Of a DNA stretch of 64,000 nt, positions 43,245 through 51,741 are shown piece by piece. The notes under the pieces were generated by a model. It was not told where the DNA came from. It was given only the letters and a program-made list of their open reading frames with translations, and did no database searches. The translations under genes were made by a program, and so were the position numbers. The stretch covers positions 37,115-101,114 of the forward strand of contig JAFVVG010000024.1 of assembly GCA_017502305.1 (NCBI GenBank). Reading direction: 5' to 3'. This stretch comes from Clostridia bacterium. GTDB taxonomy: Bacteria > Bacillota > Clostridia > Christensenellales > Aristaeellaceae. Position 1 is the stretch's first letter. Each line of letters starts with the position of its first letter.

Positions 43245-44096
43245 ATGCGCATCGCGGTGCTGGCGGATATCCACGGCAACCATGCGGCGCTGGAAGCTTG
43301 CCTGGCCCACGCGGAACAGCAGGGCGCGGAGGCGTATTGGTTCCTGGGGGATTACGTGGGCGAGCTGCCCTGCCCGGAGCGCACCATGGCCTGCCTCTAC
43401 GCTTGGGCGGAAACGCACGATTGCACCTTCATCCGGGGCAACAAGGAGAACTACTGGCTAGGCGCCCTGGACACAAGCCTGTGGCAGCGGGGCAGTTCCA
43501 CCACCGGCGTATTGTGGTATATGAACCGGCGGATAACAGTGCGGGACAGGGCGTTTTTCGCCGGTCTGCCCATTGCCCGGGTGATGGAGATTCCCGGCTT
43601 GCTGGCGGTGACCATCTGCCACGGCTCGCCCCGGGCGGTAGGCGAGTGCCTTGTTCCCCCTGGCGACACAGCGCAGGATGTCATGGAAGCCGCCGCCACG
43701 CCGCTGATCCTCTGCGGACACCGGCACCGCCAGGCCTGGTTTGAGCATGCCGGCCGCCGGGCGGTGAATCCTGGCTCGGTGGGCGTGTCTCTGGAAAGCG
43801 GCGGCAAGGCGGAATATATGCTGCTGGAGGGCGTCGATGGCGCCTGGCAGGAGACTATGGTGCGGCTGGATTATGATGTGGAGCAGATCATCCGTGAAAT
43901 GCGGGAGGAAGACCTGTTCAGCATCGCCCCTTGCTGGATGCGGGTCACCGTGGGCGTGCTGCGGGGGATGAATGTATCCCAGGCTGCAGCGCTGCGGCGA
44001 ACTATGGCCCTGTGTGAACAGGGTGAAGGCGTCTGCGAATGGCCGGACATCCCGGAAAAGTATTGGGAAATGACTTGCCGGGAGTTGGGCGTATAA
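43245..44096 (+). CDS. Metallophosphoesterase (calcineurin-like)
   Basis: This 283-residue protein has the four metal motifs of the family: MRIAVLADIHGN, FLGDYVGE, RGNKENYW, and CGHRHRQAWF, plus VNPGSVG. These are the marks of YfcE/serine-threonine-type phosphoesterases acting on phosphodiesters or phosphoproteins. It starts three bases after the protease gene, with AAGGAGG inside the end of that gene. The last 60 residues are extra to the core. Confidence 0.92.
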   Translation: MRIAVLADIHGNHAALEACLAHAEQQGAEAYWFLGDYVGELPCPERTMACLYAWAETHDCTFIRGNKENYWLGALDTSLWQRGSSTTGVLWYMNRRITVRDRAFFAGLPIARVMEIPGLLAVTICHGSPRAVGECLVPPGDTAQDVMEAAATPLILCGHRHRQAWFEHAGRRAVNPGSVGVSLESGGKAEYMLLEGVDGAWQETMVRLDYDVEQIIREMREEDLFSIAPCWMRVTVGVLRGMNVSQAAALRRTMALCEQGEGVCEWPDIPEKYWEMTCRELGV

Positions 44097-44116
44097 TATT
44101 TGATTCCCTGCATAAC

Positions 44117-44157
44117 AAACCCTCCGCATGAGCGACGCCGTGCGGAGGGTTTTGCAT
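44117..44157. terminator. Terminator between phosphoesterase and acetyltransferase
   Basis: AACCCTCCGCA and TGCGGAGGGTT form a perfect 11-bp stem around a 12-base loop, then TTGC; usable by both strands. Confidence 0.85.
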
Positions 44158-44165
44158 GTGCCGTT

Positions 44166-44672
44166 TTATAAACTGATCAGGTAATACTGGCTGGTTCGGC
44201 CTTCCTGATAATGATTGTTTTCTTCAATCAGCACGCCGCCATTCTTTCGAATGATTGCGGCGGAGGCCAGGTTGTCCTTGTAGCAGCCGAGTATGACCTG
44301 ATCCTTTCCCTGCTGCTTGCATACGGTCAGCGCGTGACGGAGCATGGCGGTGCCATAGCCTTTGTTTCTCTCGGATGGCCGCACGCCGTAACCAATATCG
44401 CCAAGCTTTTGCGTGAGCTCCTCGGGCAGATCGTACCGGATGCTCAGCAGGCCAATCAGTTTTCCCCGGTCAATGCAAAGATACAACAGCGATTTGCCCC
44501 ACAGTTCATCGCCCGCTGAAGCGTTGGCGCGCATCTTTTCCACCCAGTCGGGGTACCCGGCAGAGATCAGCCCCATGCTGGCGCTGATGCTGTTTTCGCC
44601 GCAGCTGCGGTGCTCCTGGATATACTCCTGCAAAGCGGCCTGATCGCTCAATTCCGGAAGCCTGTAAATCAT
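44166..44672 (-). CDS. GNAT-family N-acetyltransferase
   Basis: This 168-residue protein has the acetyl-CoA pyrophosphate-binding loop in YGVRPSERNKGYGTAMLRH (Q/R-x-x-G-x-G/A type, here RNKGYGT) and the following strand QVILGCYKDNLASAAIIRKN. The opening MIYRLPELSDQAAL is typical of this group. ATG at 44672 follows GGAGG. It is a single-gene unit. The acetyl acceptor cannot be told from sequence. Confidence 0.92.
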   Translation of the reverse strand: MIYRLPELSDQAALQEYIQEHRSCGENSISASMGLISAGYPDWVEKMRANASAGDELWGKSLLYLCIDRGKLIGLLSIRYDLPEELTQKLGDIGYGVRPSERNKGYGTAMLRHALTVCKQQGKDQVILGCYKDNLASAAIIRKNGGVLIEENNHYQEGRTSQYYLISL

Positions 44673-44705
44673 TTTGATTCCTCCGTAAACGCTAACGAAT
44701 CCGAT

Positions 44706-44740
44706 AAGAAAAGCTGCGCCGGAAAACCGCCGCAGCTTTG
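44706..44740 (-). terminator. Terminator of the Gx-transporter operon
   Basis: On the minus strand AAGCTGCG and CGCAGCTT pair around a 12-base loop, then TTCTTATC. Confidence 0.75.
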
Positions 44741-44747
44741 TTTGTGT

Positions 44748-45257
44748 TTATCTGCGCATCTTTTTCAAATGCTTCATCACGCTGTCGGCGCAGATGCCCG
44801 TCAGGGCGCCGCAGCCCAGGCCTACCACCATCAGGATGGCCATGTAGTACATGAGCTTGGGGGTGGCGAGCATCACCATGGCCAGGCCCACCTGGCCCAC
44901 GTTGTGCATCAGGCCGCCGACCATGCTGACCACGATGACGTGCACGCCCTTCACCCGGCTGAGCAGGCACATGAAGATCATGCTCAGAAGGCCGCCGGCA
45001 AAGGCGTACATCATGGCGCTGACGCCGCCGAACATCAGGCTCGAGAGCACCACCTTCAGCACCATCAGCACAAAGGCGGTGGGAATGCCCAGCATGTACA
45101 CGGCGAAGATCAGTATGCCGTTGCTCAGACCCAGCTTGATGCCCGGAATGCCCGCGGCCACCGGCAGCAGGGTTTCCACATAGCCCAGCACAAGCATCAG
45201 CGCCACCAGCAGGCCGGAGAGAGCGATGCGCTGCGTTTTTTCACGGTTGGTCATCAT
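44748..45257 (-). CDS. Gx transporter family protein (heptaprenyl diphosphate synthase component I domain)
   Basis: This 169-residue membrane protein has about five segments and the family text GIKLGLSNGILIFAVYMLG and VVSMVGGLMHNVGQVGLAM, repeated Gly-containing helices as in the ECF-S-like Gx family. It overlaps the end of the NusG-domain-II gene by four bases (ATGATGA). These two genes are commonly neighbours, often next to FMN-transfer functions. The transported substrate is not known. Start ATG at 45257 or 45254 after GGAGG. Confidence 0.9.
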   Translation of the reverse strand: MMTNREKTQRIALSGLLVALMLVLGYVETLLPVAAGIPGIKLGLSNGILIFAVYMLGIPTAFVLMVLKVVLSSLMFGGVSAMMYAFAGGLLSMIFMCLLSRVKGVHVIVVSMVGGLMHNVGQVGLAMVMLATPKLMYYMAILMVVGLGCGALTGICADSVMKHLKKMRR

Positions 45258-45724
45258 TGGGCCTCCTCAAGGGACGCGATCAGCGCGTTCATTTCCTCGG
45301 CGGTGTAGAGCTCCAGGGTGACCTGATGGGGCAGGCAGATGATCATATTGCCCAGAACACGGTCGTTCATGGTGGCCAGGGACACGGTGCCCTGCTCCAC
45401 GCAGTCCTGGTTATCGCAGGTGGAGTCCGCCATCCACACGCTGTCCGGGGTGACGTGCACGGTGTTCACCATGCCGCTTTCGCCCTGGGTGAGGGAAAAC
45501 TCGCCTTCGCCGGAAAGGGGCAGGGGCTGATAGGTCACGCCGCCCACGGTAACCAGCAGGTAGGCTTCGGGCTCAGCATCAGGGGCGTCGGAGGATTGGG
45601 TAATCGTCACGATCTGCTGGTTGCTGATGGTGCCGGGGGCAGGTTTCATCAGCATGCCGGCGGCGAATACGGCGGCGATAAGGGCCACAGCGGCCAGAAT
45701 GATCCACAGGTTCTTGTTGCGCAT
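45254..45724 (-). CDS. NusG domain II-containing protein
   Basis: This 156-residue protein has one N-terminal membrane anchor (LWIILAAVALIAAVFAAGML) and an extracytoplasmic domain with the family signature STCDNQDCVEQG and NMIICLPHQVTLEL (the NusG-II/DUF1312 type). It is known for its coupling with the next gene. ATG at 45724 after AAGGAG. Role unknown; two conserved cysteines near 105-110 suggest redox or metal contact. Confidence 0.92.
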   Translation of the reverse strand: MRNKNLWIILAAVALIAAVFAAGMLMKPAPGTISNQQIVTITQSSDAPDAEPEAYLLVTVGGVTYQPLPLSGEGEFSLTQGESGMVNTVHVTPDSVWMADSTCDNQDCVEQGTVSLATMNDRVLGNMIICLPHQVTLELYTAEEMNALIASLEEAQ

Positions 45725-45784
45725 GATAAACTCCTTCAGGAGGTTGTTTTCAATTTATCATGATACAGCACAGGGCCTGATTCG

Positions 45785-46354
45785 TCAAGCGTTGGGAGAA
45801 AGATGCGCCTTTTCCAGCGCCAGCACAATGGCGGGAACCACGATCAGATGCACCACGGCGCCAACGGCGGTATCCACAAAATAGCTGGTGATAAAGACCT
45901 CCATGGTCAGCGGTACGCCGGGGATGATGCCCCCTGCCAGCAGCAGCGCCTTGGCTACGCCGCCCACGATGCGGCCCGCTACCATGGCGATGCCCAGGGC
46001 GCTCAGCATGACGATAAGCCGGCTGGCGCCCAGTTTCCCGCACAGGGCGCGGCGCAGCCAGGGGTAGAGAAGCCCCGTCAGCAGGCCATAGGCGCACAAC
46101 TCAAACACCATGGGATAGGCCACGGGGGCGGCAGGCATGCCAAAGAGAACCATCCGCAAAACAGGCAGGATTGCCCCCAGGGCAGCGCCCCAGCCCCAGC
46201 CGCAGGTCAGGCCGCAGATCAGGGCCGGGATGTGCAGGGGGCTCAAAAGCTGGCCAAAGGATTGCAGCTGTCCCGTGAGAAAGGGCAGCACCAGCCCCAG
46301 GGCCAGCAGCACGGCAGTAATGATCATGCGATAAAGGGAATCTTTCTTTTGCAT
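45785..46354 (-). CDS. ECF transporter S component (substrate unknown)
   Basis: This 189-residue membrane protein has six segments; the family text is SPLHIPALICGLTCGWGWGA and VVGRIVGGVAKALL-like stretches (read as VAGRIVGGVAKALLL). S components bind a vitamin and dock on a shared energising module, which is not in this window. ATG at 46354 after GGAGGAG. A strong terminator lies inside its short leader, so its expression may be attenuated by its substrate or otherwise. The gene is followed 60 bases later by the NusG-II/Gx pair. Confidence 0.85.
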   Translation of the reverse strand: MQKKDSLYRMIITAVLLALGLVLPFLTGQLQSFGQLLSPLHIPALICGLTCGWGWGAALGAILPVLRMVLFGMPAAPVAYPMVFELCAYGLLTGLLYPWLRRALCGKLGASRLIVMLSALGIAMVAGRIVGGVAKALLLAGGIIPGVPLTMEVFITSYFVDTAVGAVVHLIVVPAIVLALEKAHLSPNA

Positions 46355-46369
46355 CAGTTACTCCTCCAC

Positions 46370-46422
46370 AAAAAAAGTCCATGAAGAAAGCGGGATTTCT
46401 ATCCCCAGGCTTCCTTCATGGA
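46370..46422 (-). terminator. Leader terminator (attenuator) of the ECF S-component gene
   Basis: On the minus strand TCCATGAAGGAAGC and GCTTTCTTCATGGA pair (one mismatch) around an inner GGGAT/ATCCC hairpin. They are followed by CTTTTTTTG and then the gene's GGAGGAG site. The leader is only about 75 bases long. Confidence 0.85.
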
Positions 46423-46435
46423 AACGATTGGCAGT

Positions 46436-46464
46436 ATCATAGCATGAATGATGAAACTTGTCAA
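46436..46464 (-). promoter_or_regulatory. Promoter of the ECF S-component gene
   Basis: Minus strand TTGACA (46464-46459) and TATGAT (46441-46436) are exactly 17 bases apart. It is among the strongest promoters in the window, yet is followed at once by a terminator. Confidence 0.85.
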
Positions 46465-46480
46465 TGCCGGGGATTGATTC

Positions 46481-46509
46481 TTGTACTCCCCGGGAAACGA
46501 TGCTATAAT
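46481..46509 (+). promoter_or_regulatory. Promoter of the polyprenol-kinase-like/CDF-like pair
   Basis: TTGTAC (46481-46486) and TATAAT (46504-46509) are 17 bases apart, 45 bases upstream of the next gene and divergent from the S-component promoter. Confidence 0.75.
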
Positions 46510-46554
46510 GAAAACAAGGGATCAACACAACTGAAAACGGAAAGGAGCATGGTC

Positions 46555-47262
46555 ATGCAGGCGTTCTGGCAAGGCACAGGGATGATTCTTCTGTATATCG
46601 GTCCCCTGGTGATAGTGACCATCGCAGCCCGGAAGCTGCTGAAGGTTCCGGACGAGCTTTTCAGGAAAATACTGCACTTCATTCTGATGATCGCCTATAT
46701 ACCCATCGTTTTTGTCTACGACGTCTGGTGGCACGCGGCGCTGTTCGGGGTGCTGCTGCTGGCGGTGGCGTATCCGCTGCTGACGCTGCTGGGCCGGCGC
46801 CCCAACTTCAGCGCCTTCGTCAACGAGCGCAAGGCAGGCGAGTACCGGGACAGCTGCATCCTTGCCCTGGGATTGATGGCGGCGGCGATCTGCATCTGCT
46901 GGGGCTGGCTGGGAGACCGCCATATGGTCCTGGCCTGCATCTACGCCTGGGGTGTGGGGGACGGCTTCGCGGCCCTGGTGGGGAAACGCTTTGGCAGGCA
47001 CAAGCTGCGCCTGAAATGGGTGGATCCCCGCAAGAGCGTGGAAGGCTCCGCCGCCATGTTTGTGTTTTCCACCCTGGCGGCGCTGGCGGTGCTGCTGGTC
47101 CGGGGCGGCTTGTCCTTTGGCGGGTGCCTGCTGGTGGCTGGGGCGGGCTCGGCCGTATGTACGGTGGTGGAAATGTGCACCAAAGGCGGCTTTGATACAA
47201 TTACCTGCCCCACGGCGGCCCTGCTGGTGATGCTGCCGCTGGTGAAGCTGCTGGGAGGCTGA
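46555..47262 (+). CDS. Diacylglycerol/polyprenol kinase family membrane protein (SEC59/VTE5-like)
   Basis: The 235-residue membrane protein has family motifs ELFRKILHF, YAWGVGDGFAALVGKRFGRH, DPRKSVEGSAAMF and CTKGGFDTITCP: the CTP-using dolichol/phytol-kinase and CdsA-like set. The start is the ATG at 46555, seven bases after AAAGGAG; the ATG at 46549 is too close to the site. It would phosphorylate or activate a lipid alcohol. It is followed three bases later by a CDF-like gene. Confidence 0.85.
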   Translation: MQAFWQGTGMILLYIGPLVIVTIAARKLLKVPDELFRKILHFILMIAYIPIVFVYDVWWHAALFGVLLLAVAYPLLTLLGRRPNFSAFVNERKAGEYRDSCILALGLMAAAICICWGWLGDRHMVLACIYAWGVGDGFAALVGKRFGRHKLRLKWVDPRKSVEGSAAMFVFSTLAALAVLLVRGGLSFGGCLLVAGAGSAVCTVVEMCTKGGFDTITCPTAALLVMLPLVKLLGG

Positions 47263-47265
47263 CGT

Positions 47266-47907
47266 ATGACGAAAACCAAATCCGGCCTGCGGACGCTGTT
47301 GCTTTCGGTCTTGATGAGTGCTCCCGGGCCGCTGGTGGTAGGCCTGGGGCTGCTGGCTGGCCGCAGCTCCACACAGATTGCTGATTTTGTGCGCCGCAGC
47401 GCCGAACTGCTGGCGATTATCGCTTCGTATGTGGTGTACCGCATTACCACCAGGGACGGCGTGTGCGACGAGAAGCGCCGGGCCGGCCTGGAAAAGTGCT
47501 CCAACACCTTTGTGGGCGCCATGATGGGCGTTGGCGGCGCATTCATGATCCTGCTGGCCCTGACCTCCGAAGCCAGGGACAAGGGCAATGTGATCCCGGG
47601 GCTGGTGATTGCGGTGCTGGGCGTTATTGCCAATTCCGCCTTCTGGTGGAAATACACCAGGCTGAACAAAGCCGAGCCCAACGCCATTCTGCGGGTGCAG
47701 TCCCGGCTGTACAGGGCTAAAAGCCTGGTGGACGGCTGCGTTTCGGCCGCGCTTTTGTCGGTGGTCATCGCCCCTGCGTCGCCGGTATCCCGGTGGCTGG
47801 ATTTTGCCGGTTCGCTGATCGTGGCGGTGTATCTCATCTGGTGCGGCGGCAGGACGATCCGGGAAGCGCTGGGAAAGAAAAACGATATGCAAAAAAGCAT
47901 CGAATGA
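47266..47907 (+). CDS. Cation-diffusion-facilitator-like membrane protein
   Basis: The 213-residue protein has about six membrane segments. It resembles the transmembrane half of CDF transporters: SAELLAIIASYVVYR at the second segment and YRAKSLVDGCVSAALLSVV at the fifth. The metal-binding aspartate pairs of true zinc CDFs are mostly missing (one Asp in SLVDG), and the cytoplasmic domain is absent. So it may not carry metal. Three bases separate it from the preceding kinase-like gene. Its stop codon lies inside the terminator hairpin. Confidence 0.65.
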   Translation: MTKTKSGLRTLLLSVLMSAPGPLVVGLGLLAGRSSTQIADFVRRSAELLAIIASYVVYRITTRDGVCDEKRRAGLEKCSNTFVGAMMGVGGAFMILLALTSEARDKGNVIPGLVIAVLGVIANSAFWWKYTRLNKAEPNAILRVQSRLYRAKSLVDGCVSAALLSVVIAPASPVSRWLDFAGSLIVAVYLIWCGGRTIREALGKKNDMQKSIE

Positions 47908-47924
47908 ATCGATGCTTTTTTTGA
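47891..47924. terminator. Terminator at the end of the CDF-like gene
   Basis: AAAAAGCATCGA and TCGATGCTTTTT form a palindrome around ATGAA, with T/A tracts on both strands; the stop codon is in the loop. Confidence 0.9.
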
Positions 47925-47937
47925 TGCGGGAGGGAGC

Positions 47938-48699
47938 TTACAGCTTTTCTTCCGTATATACGATGACCTCGCCGGGCACCTCGCTGATGGGGTGCTGCCA
48001 GCAGGTGCCGCCGAAGTATTCGTAGGGGGTGTCCTTCTCGCGATGACCGGAGAGCAGCTCATCGCAGCCGGTGATGACCATATCCACCAGCCTGGCGGGG
48101 ATGAAATCCTTGGCGTGGCCGGAGAGTACGTAGTCAAATTCCCCGCCATGCTCACGCTTCAGGTTCACAATGCTCTGGCGCAGGGCGGATACAGGCAGGC
48201 TTTCCTCAAGCTGCATCCAGGTGTGGAGGATCAGGCCGTCGCCGGAGAACAGAATGCGGTCCTTGCGGTCAACAAGGCCGATGGAGCCTGCCGTGTGGCC
48301 TGCCAGGGAAACGACTTCCAGCTCCAAGCCGCCCAGGTCGAATACCTGACCGACGGCGGCGTCACGGAAGAGGCAGGCCTGCAGGCCCTGCTTGTCATAC
48401 TCCTCCTGGAACATGGCAAAGTGCTCGGCAGCCAGGGGGCGGTCGGCGGGGTGGAGGAAGGCTTCCTTGAAGAAAGCGTTGCCGAAGATATGGTCGCAGT
48501 GACCATGGGTATTCACCACGATCAGCGGCAGGTCGGTCAGGGTACGGACGATGGCGTGGAGATCCTCCATGCCGTTGACGGTATCGATCACCATGGCCTT
48601 TTCCTGGCCGCAGATCAGATAGCAGGTGCTTTCGCCCGCGTCGTCGATGAGGTAAAGATGGGGCAGAAGCTGCCTGATGATGGCGCGCTGGTTGCTCAT
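47938..48699 (-). CDS. MBL-fold metallo-hydrolase
   Basis: The 253-residue metallo-beta-lactamase-fold hydrolase has zinc motif THGHCDH (His65, His67, Asp69, His70), SLAGHTAGSIGLVD and LFSGDGLI. It is of the glyoxalase-II-like kind and would cleave a thioester, lactone or similar bond. It is 12 bases after the hydroxyacid dehydrogenase gene in one operon, so both may handle a 2-hydroxyacid or its thioester. ATG at 48699 behind AAGGAGG. Confidence 0.92.
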   Translation of the reverse strand: MSNQRAIIRQLLPHLYLIDDAGESTCYLICGQEKAMVIDTVNGMEDLHAIVRTLTDLPLIVVNTHGHCDHIFGNAFFKEAFLHPADRPLAAEHFAMFQEEYDKQGLQACLFRDAAVGQVFDLGGLELEVVSLAGHTAGSIGLVDRKDRILFSGDGLILHTWMQLEESLPVSALRQSIVNLKREHGGEFDYVLSGHAKDFIPARLVDMVITGCDELLSGHREKDTPYEYFGGTCWQHPISEVPGEVIVYTEEKL

Positions 48700-48711
48700 A
48701 GCATGTCCTCC

Positions 48712-49671
48712 TTAATAGCCGACGCTCCGGTCCACCACGTGGTTCAGGGGAAGCCCCTTGCCATAACGCTCAAGGTTTTCGGCGATGATGCGGTAGATGG
48801 ATTCACCGTTGACGGTATCCTCGTTCCTTCCGGAAATGTGGGGCGTGATGATCACATTCTCCATGTGCCACAGGGGGCTGTCTGCCGGCAGGGGCTCCAC
48901 CTCGGTAACGTCCAGCACGGCGCCGGCCAGACGGCCATCCCCCAGGGCGGCGATGAGAGCGCTTTCCTCCAGGGTTGCGCCACGGCCGCAGTTGACGATG
49001 ATGGTGCGTTTGTCCATGTGGGCGATGATATCGGCGTTTACCATGTGCCGGGTGGCCGGGGTGCCGGGCAGGGCCATGACAACGGCGTCCACATCGGTAA
49101 CGGCCTGGGCAAGCTGATCGGAGGTATATACCTCGTCAAAATCCGGGGGCAGGGGGCCCTTTGTGCGGCGCACACCACGGACGGTGGCGCCCATGGCCTT
49201 GGCCAGGTGAGCGAAACGGGCGCCGATGTCACCGGTGCCAAGCACGGTCACGGTGCTGCCCCACAGGGTGCGGCACTGGCCAACACGCTGCCATTTGCCC
49301 TCCTGCTGCCCTTTGGCATAAGCGGGCATCAGGCGGAAAAGCATCATCAGCCCTGTGAGCATATACTCGGCGATGGCGATGCCAAAGGCGCCGGAGCAGT
49401 TGGTGAGGATGGCCTCTTCGTTGGCCCACCGCACGGCGCACAGGCGGTCCACCCCGGCGAAGGAAGCCTGCACCCACTTCAGGGAGGGCAGCTGCTCCAC
49501 CAGCGGAGCGGGGAAGTTACCCGCCAGGACTTCACAGTCCATCAGGTCGGAGGCGTTGGGGATTTCATCATCGGCGCACCAGACGGGCTCCAGACCGGCG
49601 GCCTGGGCCAGGGCGGTGAGGTGCGCTTGCTTTTCGGGCGTCAGATACAGTTGGCGGAATGCGATCTTCAC
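48712..49671 (-). CDS. D-2-hydroxyacid dehydrogenase (NAD-dependent)
   Basis: The 319-residue protein has Rossmann VLGTGDIGARFAHLAKAMGA, and the catalytic set Arg in IIVNCGRGATLEE, Glu in DVTEVEPLPADSPLW, and His in IITPHISGRNEDT. It starts with GTG at 49671, seven bases after AAAGGAG; no ATG is available near. It would reduce a 2-oxoacid to the D-hydroxyacid or the reverse, substrate unknown. Operon with the MBL hydrolase downstream. Confidence 0.93.
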   Translation of the reverse strand: MKIAFRQLYLTPEKQAHLTALAQAAGLEPVWCADDEIPNASDLMDCEVLAGNFPAPLVEQLPSLKWVQASFAGVDRLCAVRWANEEAILTNCSGAFGIAIAEYMLTGLMMLFRLMPAYAKGQQEGKWQRVGQCRTLWGSTVTVLGTGDIGARFAHLAKAMGATVRGVRRTKGPLPPDFDEVYTSDQLAQAVTDVDAVVMALPGTPATRHMVNADIIAHMDKRTIIVNCGRGATLEESALIAALGDGRLAGAVLDVTEVEPLPADSPLWHMENVIITPHISGRNEDTVNGESIYRIIAENLERYGKGLPLNHVVDRSVGY

Positions 49672-49700
49672 GGCGGTTCTCCTTTGTTTTGCTGGTATTT

Positions 49701-49729
49701 ATTATACAGGATGTGGAAATTTCTTTCAA
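49701..49729 (-). promoter_or_regulatory. Promoter of the hydroxyacid dehydrogenase/MBL operon
   Basis: Minus strand TTGAAA (49729-49724) and TATAAT (49706-49701) are 17 bases apart, 29 bases before the GTG start. Confidence 0.8.
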
Positions 49730-49800
49730 GGGTGAAAAGGGTTTGTTTCTTCGGTGACGAATCATTCAACAGACGAGAACAAAAGGAGAAACAAGCAACC

Positions 49801-51729
49801 ATGCAGCTGCGGAATATCGGCATTTTCGCCCATGTGGACGCGGGCAAGACCACCCTGACGGAGCACCTGCTGATGCACGCGGGAGTCATCCGCCAGGCGG
49901 GCAGCGTGGACAGCGGCACCACCCGCACGGATAACCTGCCCGTGGAGCGGCGGCGGGGCATTTCGGTGAAGGCCAGCTGCGTGAGCCTCCATTGGCAGGG
50001 CACGGCCATCAATCTCATCGATACCCCCGGCCACGTGGATTTTTCCGCGGAGGTGGAGCGCTCGCTGTGGGCGCTGGACGGAGCGGTGCTGGTGGTGTGC
50101 GCCAAGGAAGGCGTGCAGCCCCAGACGGAGGTGCTCTTCGAGGCCCTCTCCCGGCAGAAGGTGCCCACGGTGATGTTCATCAACAAAACCGATCTGGAGG
50201 GCGCGGATGTTCAGCGCACCCTGGGGCAAATCCGCCGCAGGCTTTCGCCCATGGCGGTGATGGACGGTGACGGCGCTGCCGTGACCGAGGCCGTCTGCGG
50301 GCAGGACGACGAACTGCTGGAGAAGTATCTCTCCGGCGAAGCGATAGATGAAAACCTGATTCAGAAAAGCTTTGCCCAGCTGGCACAGACGGGTGCGCTT
50401 TATCCGGTGTTCACCGGCTCCGCCCTGCGGAACGAGGGCGTGCTGGCGGTGCTGGAGGCGGTGGTGAAGTACCTGCCGCCGCCGGAAAAAGAAAACGGCC
50501 TGTGCGGCGTGGCTTTTGCTGCCCAGCAGGATAAGGTGCTGGGCCGTGGCGTATGGATGCGCCTCTATGGCGGCCAGCTGGAGAACCGCGCTGCTGTGAC
50601 GCTGCCTGCCGGGGTGGACCCCATCAGCGGCGAAACGCGCTGGGTGCAGCGGAAGGTGACGCAGATCAAGTCTGTTTCCGGCGAGGACGTGGGCAGCCTG
50701 GCGGCCGGGGAGATCGGCATTGTGTACGGCTTGGGAGACATCCGCATCGGCCATGTGCTGGGGGATGAGAAGCTCCTGCCCCGCCGGGTGGAGCCGGGCC
50801 TGTTGCGCACGCCGCTGATCACCGTGCAGGTAATTCCCGATAAGGCCGAGGAAATGCAAGCCCTGCGCCAGGCCTGCGAAACCCTGGCCGGGGAGGACCC
50901 GCTCCTGCAGGCCCACTACGCCCGGAACCTGAACGAAATGCAGCTGCACGTCATGGGCGCCATCCAGCTGGAGATTTTGCAGGAATTGCTGGACACCCGC
51001 TTTGGCCTGAAGGTGAGCTTCTCACAGCCCACGGTGATCTACCGGGAGACTATTGCGCAAACCACCAATGGCTTTGTGGCCTACACCTGGCCCAAGCCCT
51101 GCTGGGCTATTATGGATTTCACCATCGAGCCGGCTGAGCGTGGCAGCGGCGTGACCTTTGCCTCGGTGGCTCCGGTGAAGGATATTGCCCTGCACTATCA
51201 GCACCAGGTGGAGCAGGCGCTGCCCCTGGCCCTCAGCCAGGGCCGGCTGGGCTGGCCGGTGACGGACGTGAAGATCACCCTCAACGGCGGCAGCCACCAC
51301 CAGTTCCACACCCACCCGCTGGACTTCATCGTGGCCACGCCCATGGGCATTCAGGATGGATTGCGCCGGGGCGGCAGTGTGCTGCTGGAACCTATCCTGG
51401 ATGTGAAATTCCTGCTTCCGCCGGAATGCGTGGGCCGCGTGATGAGCGATGTGGCCACCATGCGGGGCGAGGTGACCGAGACCCTCACCGATGACGACCG
51501 GGTGATCCTCACCGCCACGCTGCCGGTGCAAACCAGCATGGACTACGCCTCCACCCTGGCCTCGCTCTCCAGCGGCCGGGGCGGCATGAGCATCCGCCTC
51601 AAGGGCTACCGGGAGTGCCCCATTGAGCTGGGGGCCACCACAGTCCGCCGGGGCGTGGATCCCCTGGACACAAGCAAGTATATCCTCGCCGCCAGAAGCG
51701 CTCTGGAGGGCGGCATCTTCGATTATTAA
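49801..51729 (+). CDS. TetM/TetO-like translational GTPase (ribosomal protection family)
   Basis: The 642-residue protein is close in size to TetM (639). GTPase motifs: AHVDAGKTTLTE (residues 10-21), TRTD with RRRGIS switch region, DTPGH (74-78), NKTD (128-131). An EF-G-like C-terminal half follows. In the domain IV loop that dislodges tetracycline, TetM has YSPVSTP. Here it is HQFHTHP (500-506), with Phe502 at the place of the key Pro509, by eye alignment. So it looks like a chromosomal relative, perhaps housekeeping or protecting against another drug. The AAAGGAG site is 12 bases from ATG, longer than usual. Confidence 0.88.
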   Translation: MQLRNIGIFAHVDAGKTTLTEHLLMHAGVIRQAGSVDSGTTRTDNLPVERRRGISVKASCVSLHWQGTAINLIDTPGHVDFSAEVERSLWALDGAVLVVCAKEGVQPQTEVLFEALSRQKVPTVMFINKTDLEGADVQRTLGQIRRRLSPMAVMDGDGAAVTEAVCGQDDELLEKYLSGEAIDENLIQKSFAQLAQTGALYPVFTGSALRNEGVLAVLEAVVKYLPPPEKENGLCGVAFAAQQDKVLGRGVWMRLYGGQLENRAAVTLPAGVDPISGETRWVQRKVTQIKSVSGEDVGSLAAGEIGIVYGLGDIRIGHVLGDEKLLPRRVEPGLLRTPLITVQVIPDKAEEMQALRQACETLAGEDPLLQAHYARNLNEMQLHVMGAIQLEILQELLDTRFGLKVSFSQPTVIYRETIAQTTNGFVAYTWPKPCWAIMDFTIEPAERGSGVTFASVAPVKDIALHYQHQVEQALPLALSQGRLGWPVTDVKITLNGGSHHQFHTHPLDFIVATPMGIQDGLRRGGSVLLEPILDVKFLLPPECVGRVMSDVATMRGEVTETLTDDDRVILTATLPVQTSMDYASTLASLSSGRGGMSIRLKGYRECPIELGATTVRRGVDPLDTSKYILAARSALEGGIFDY

Positions 51730-51741
51730 GGAGGTATTCTT

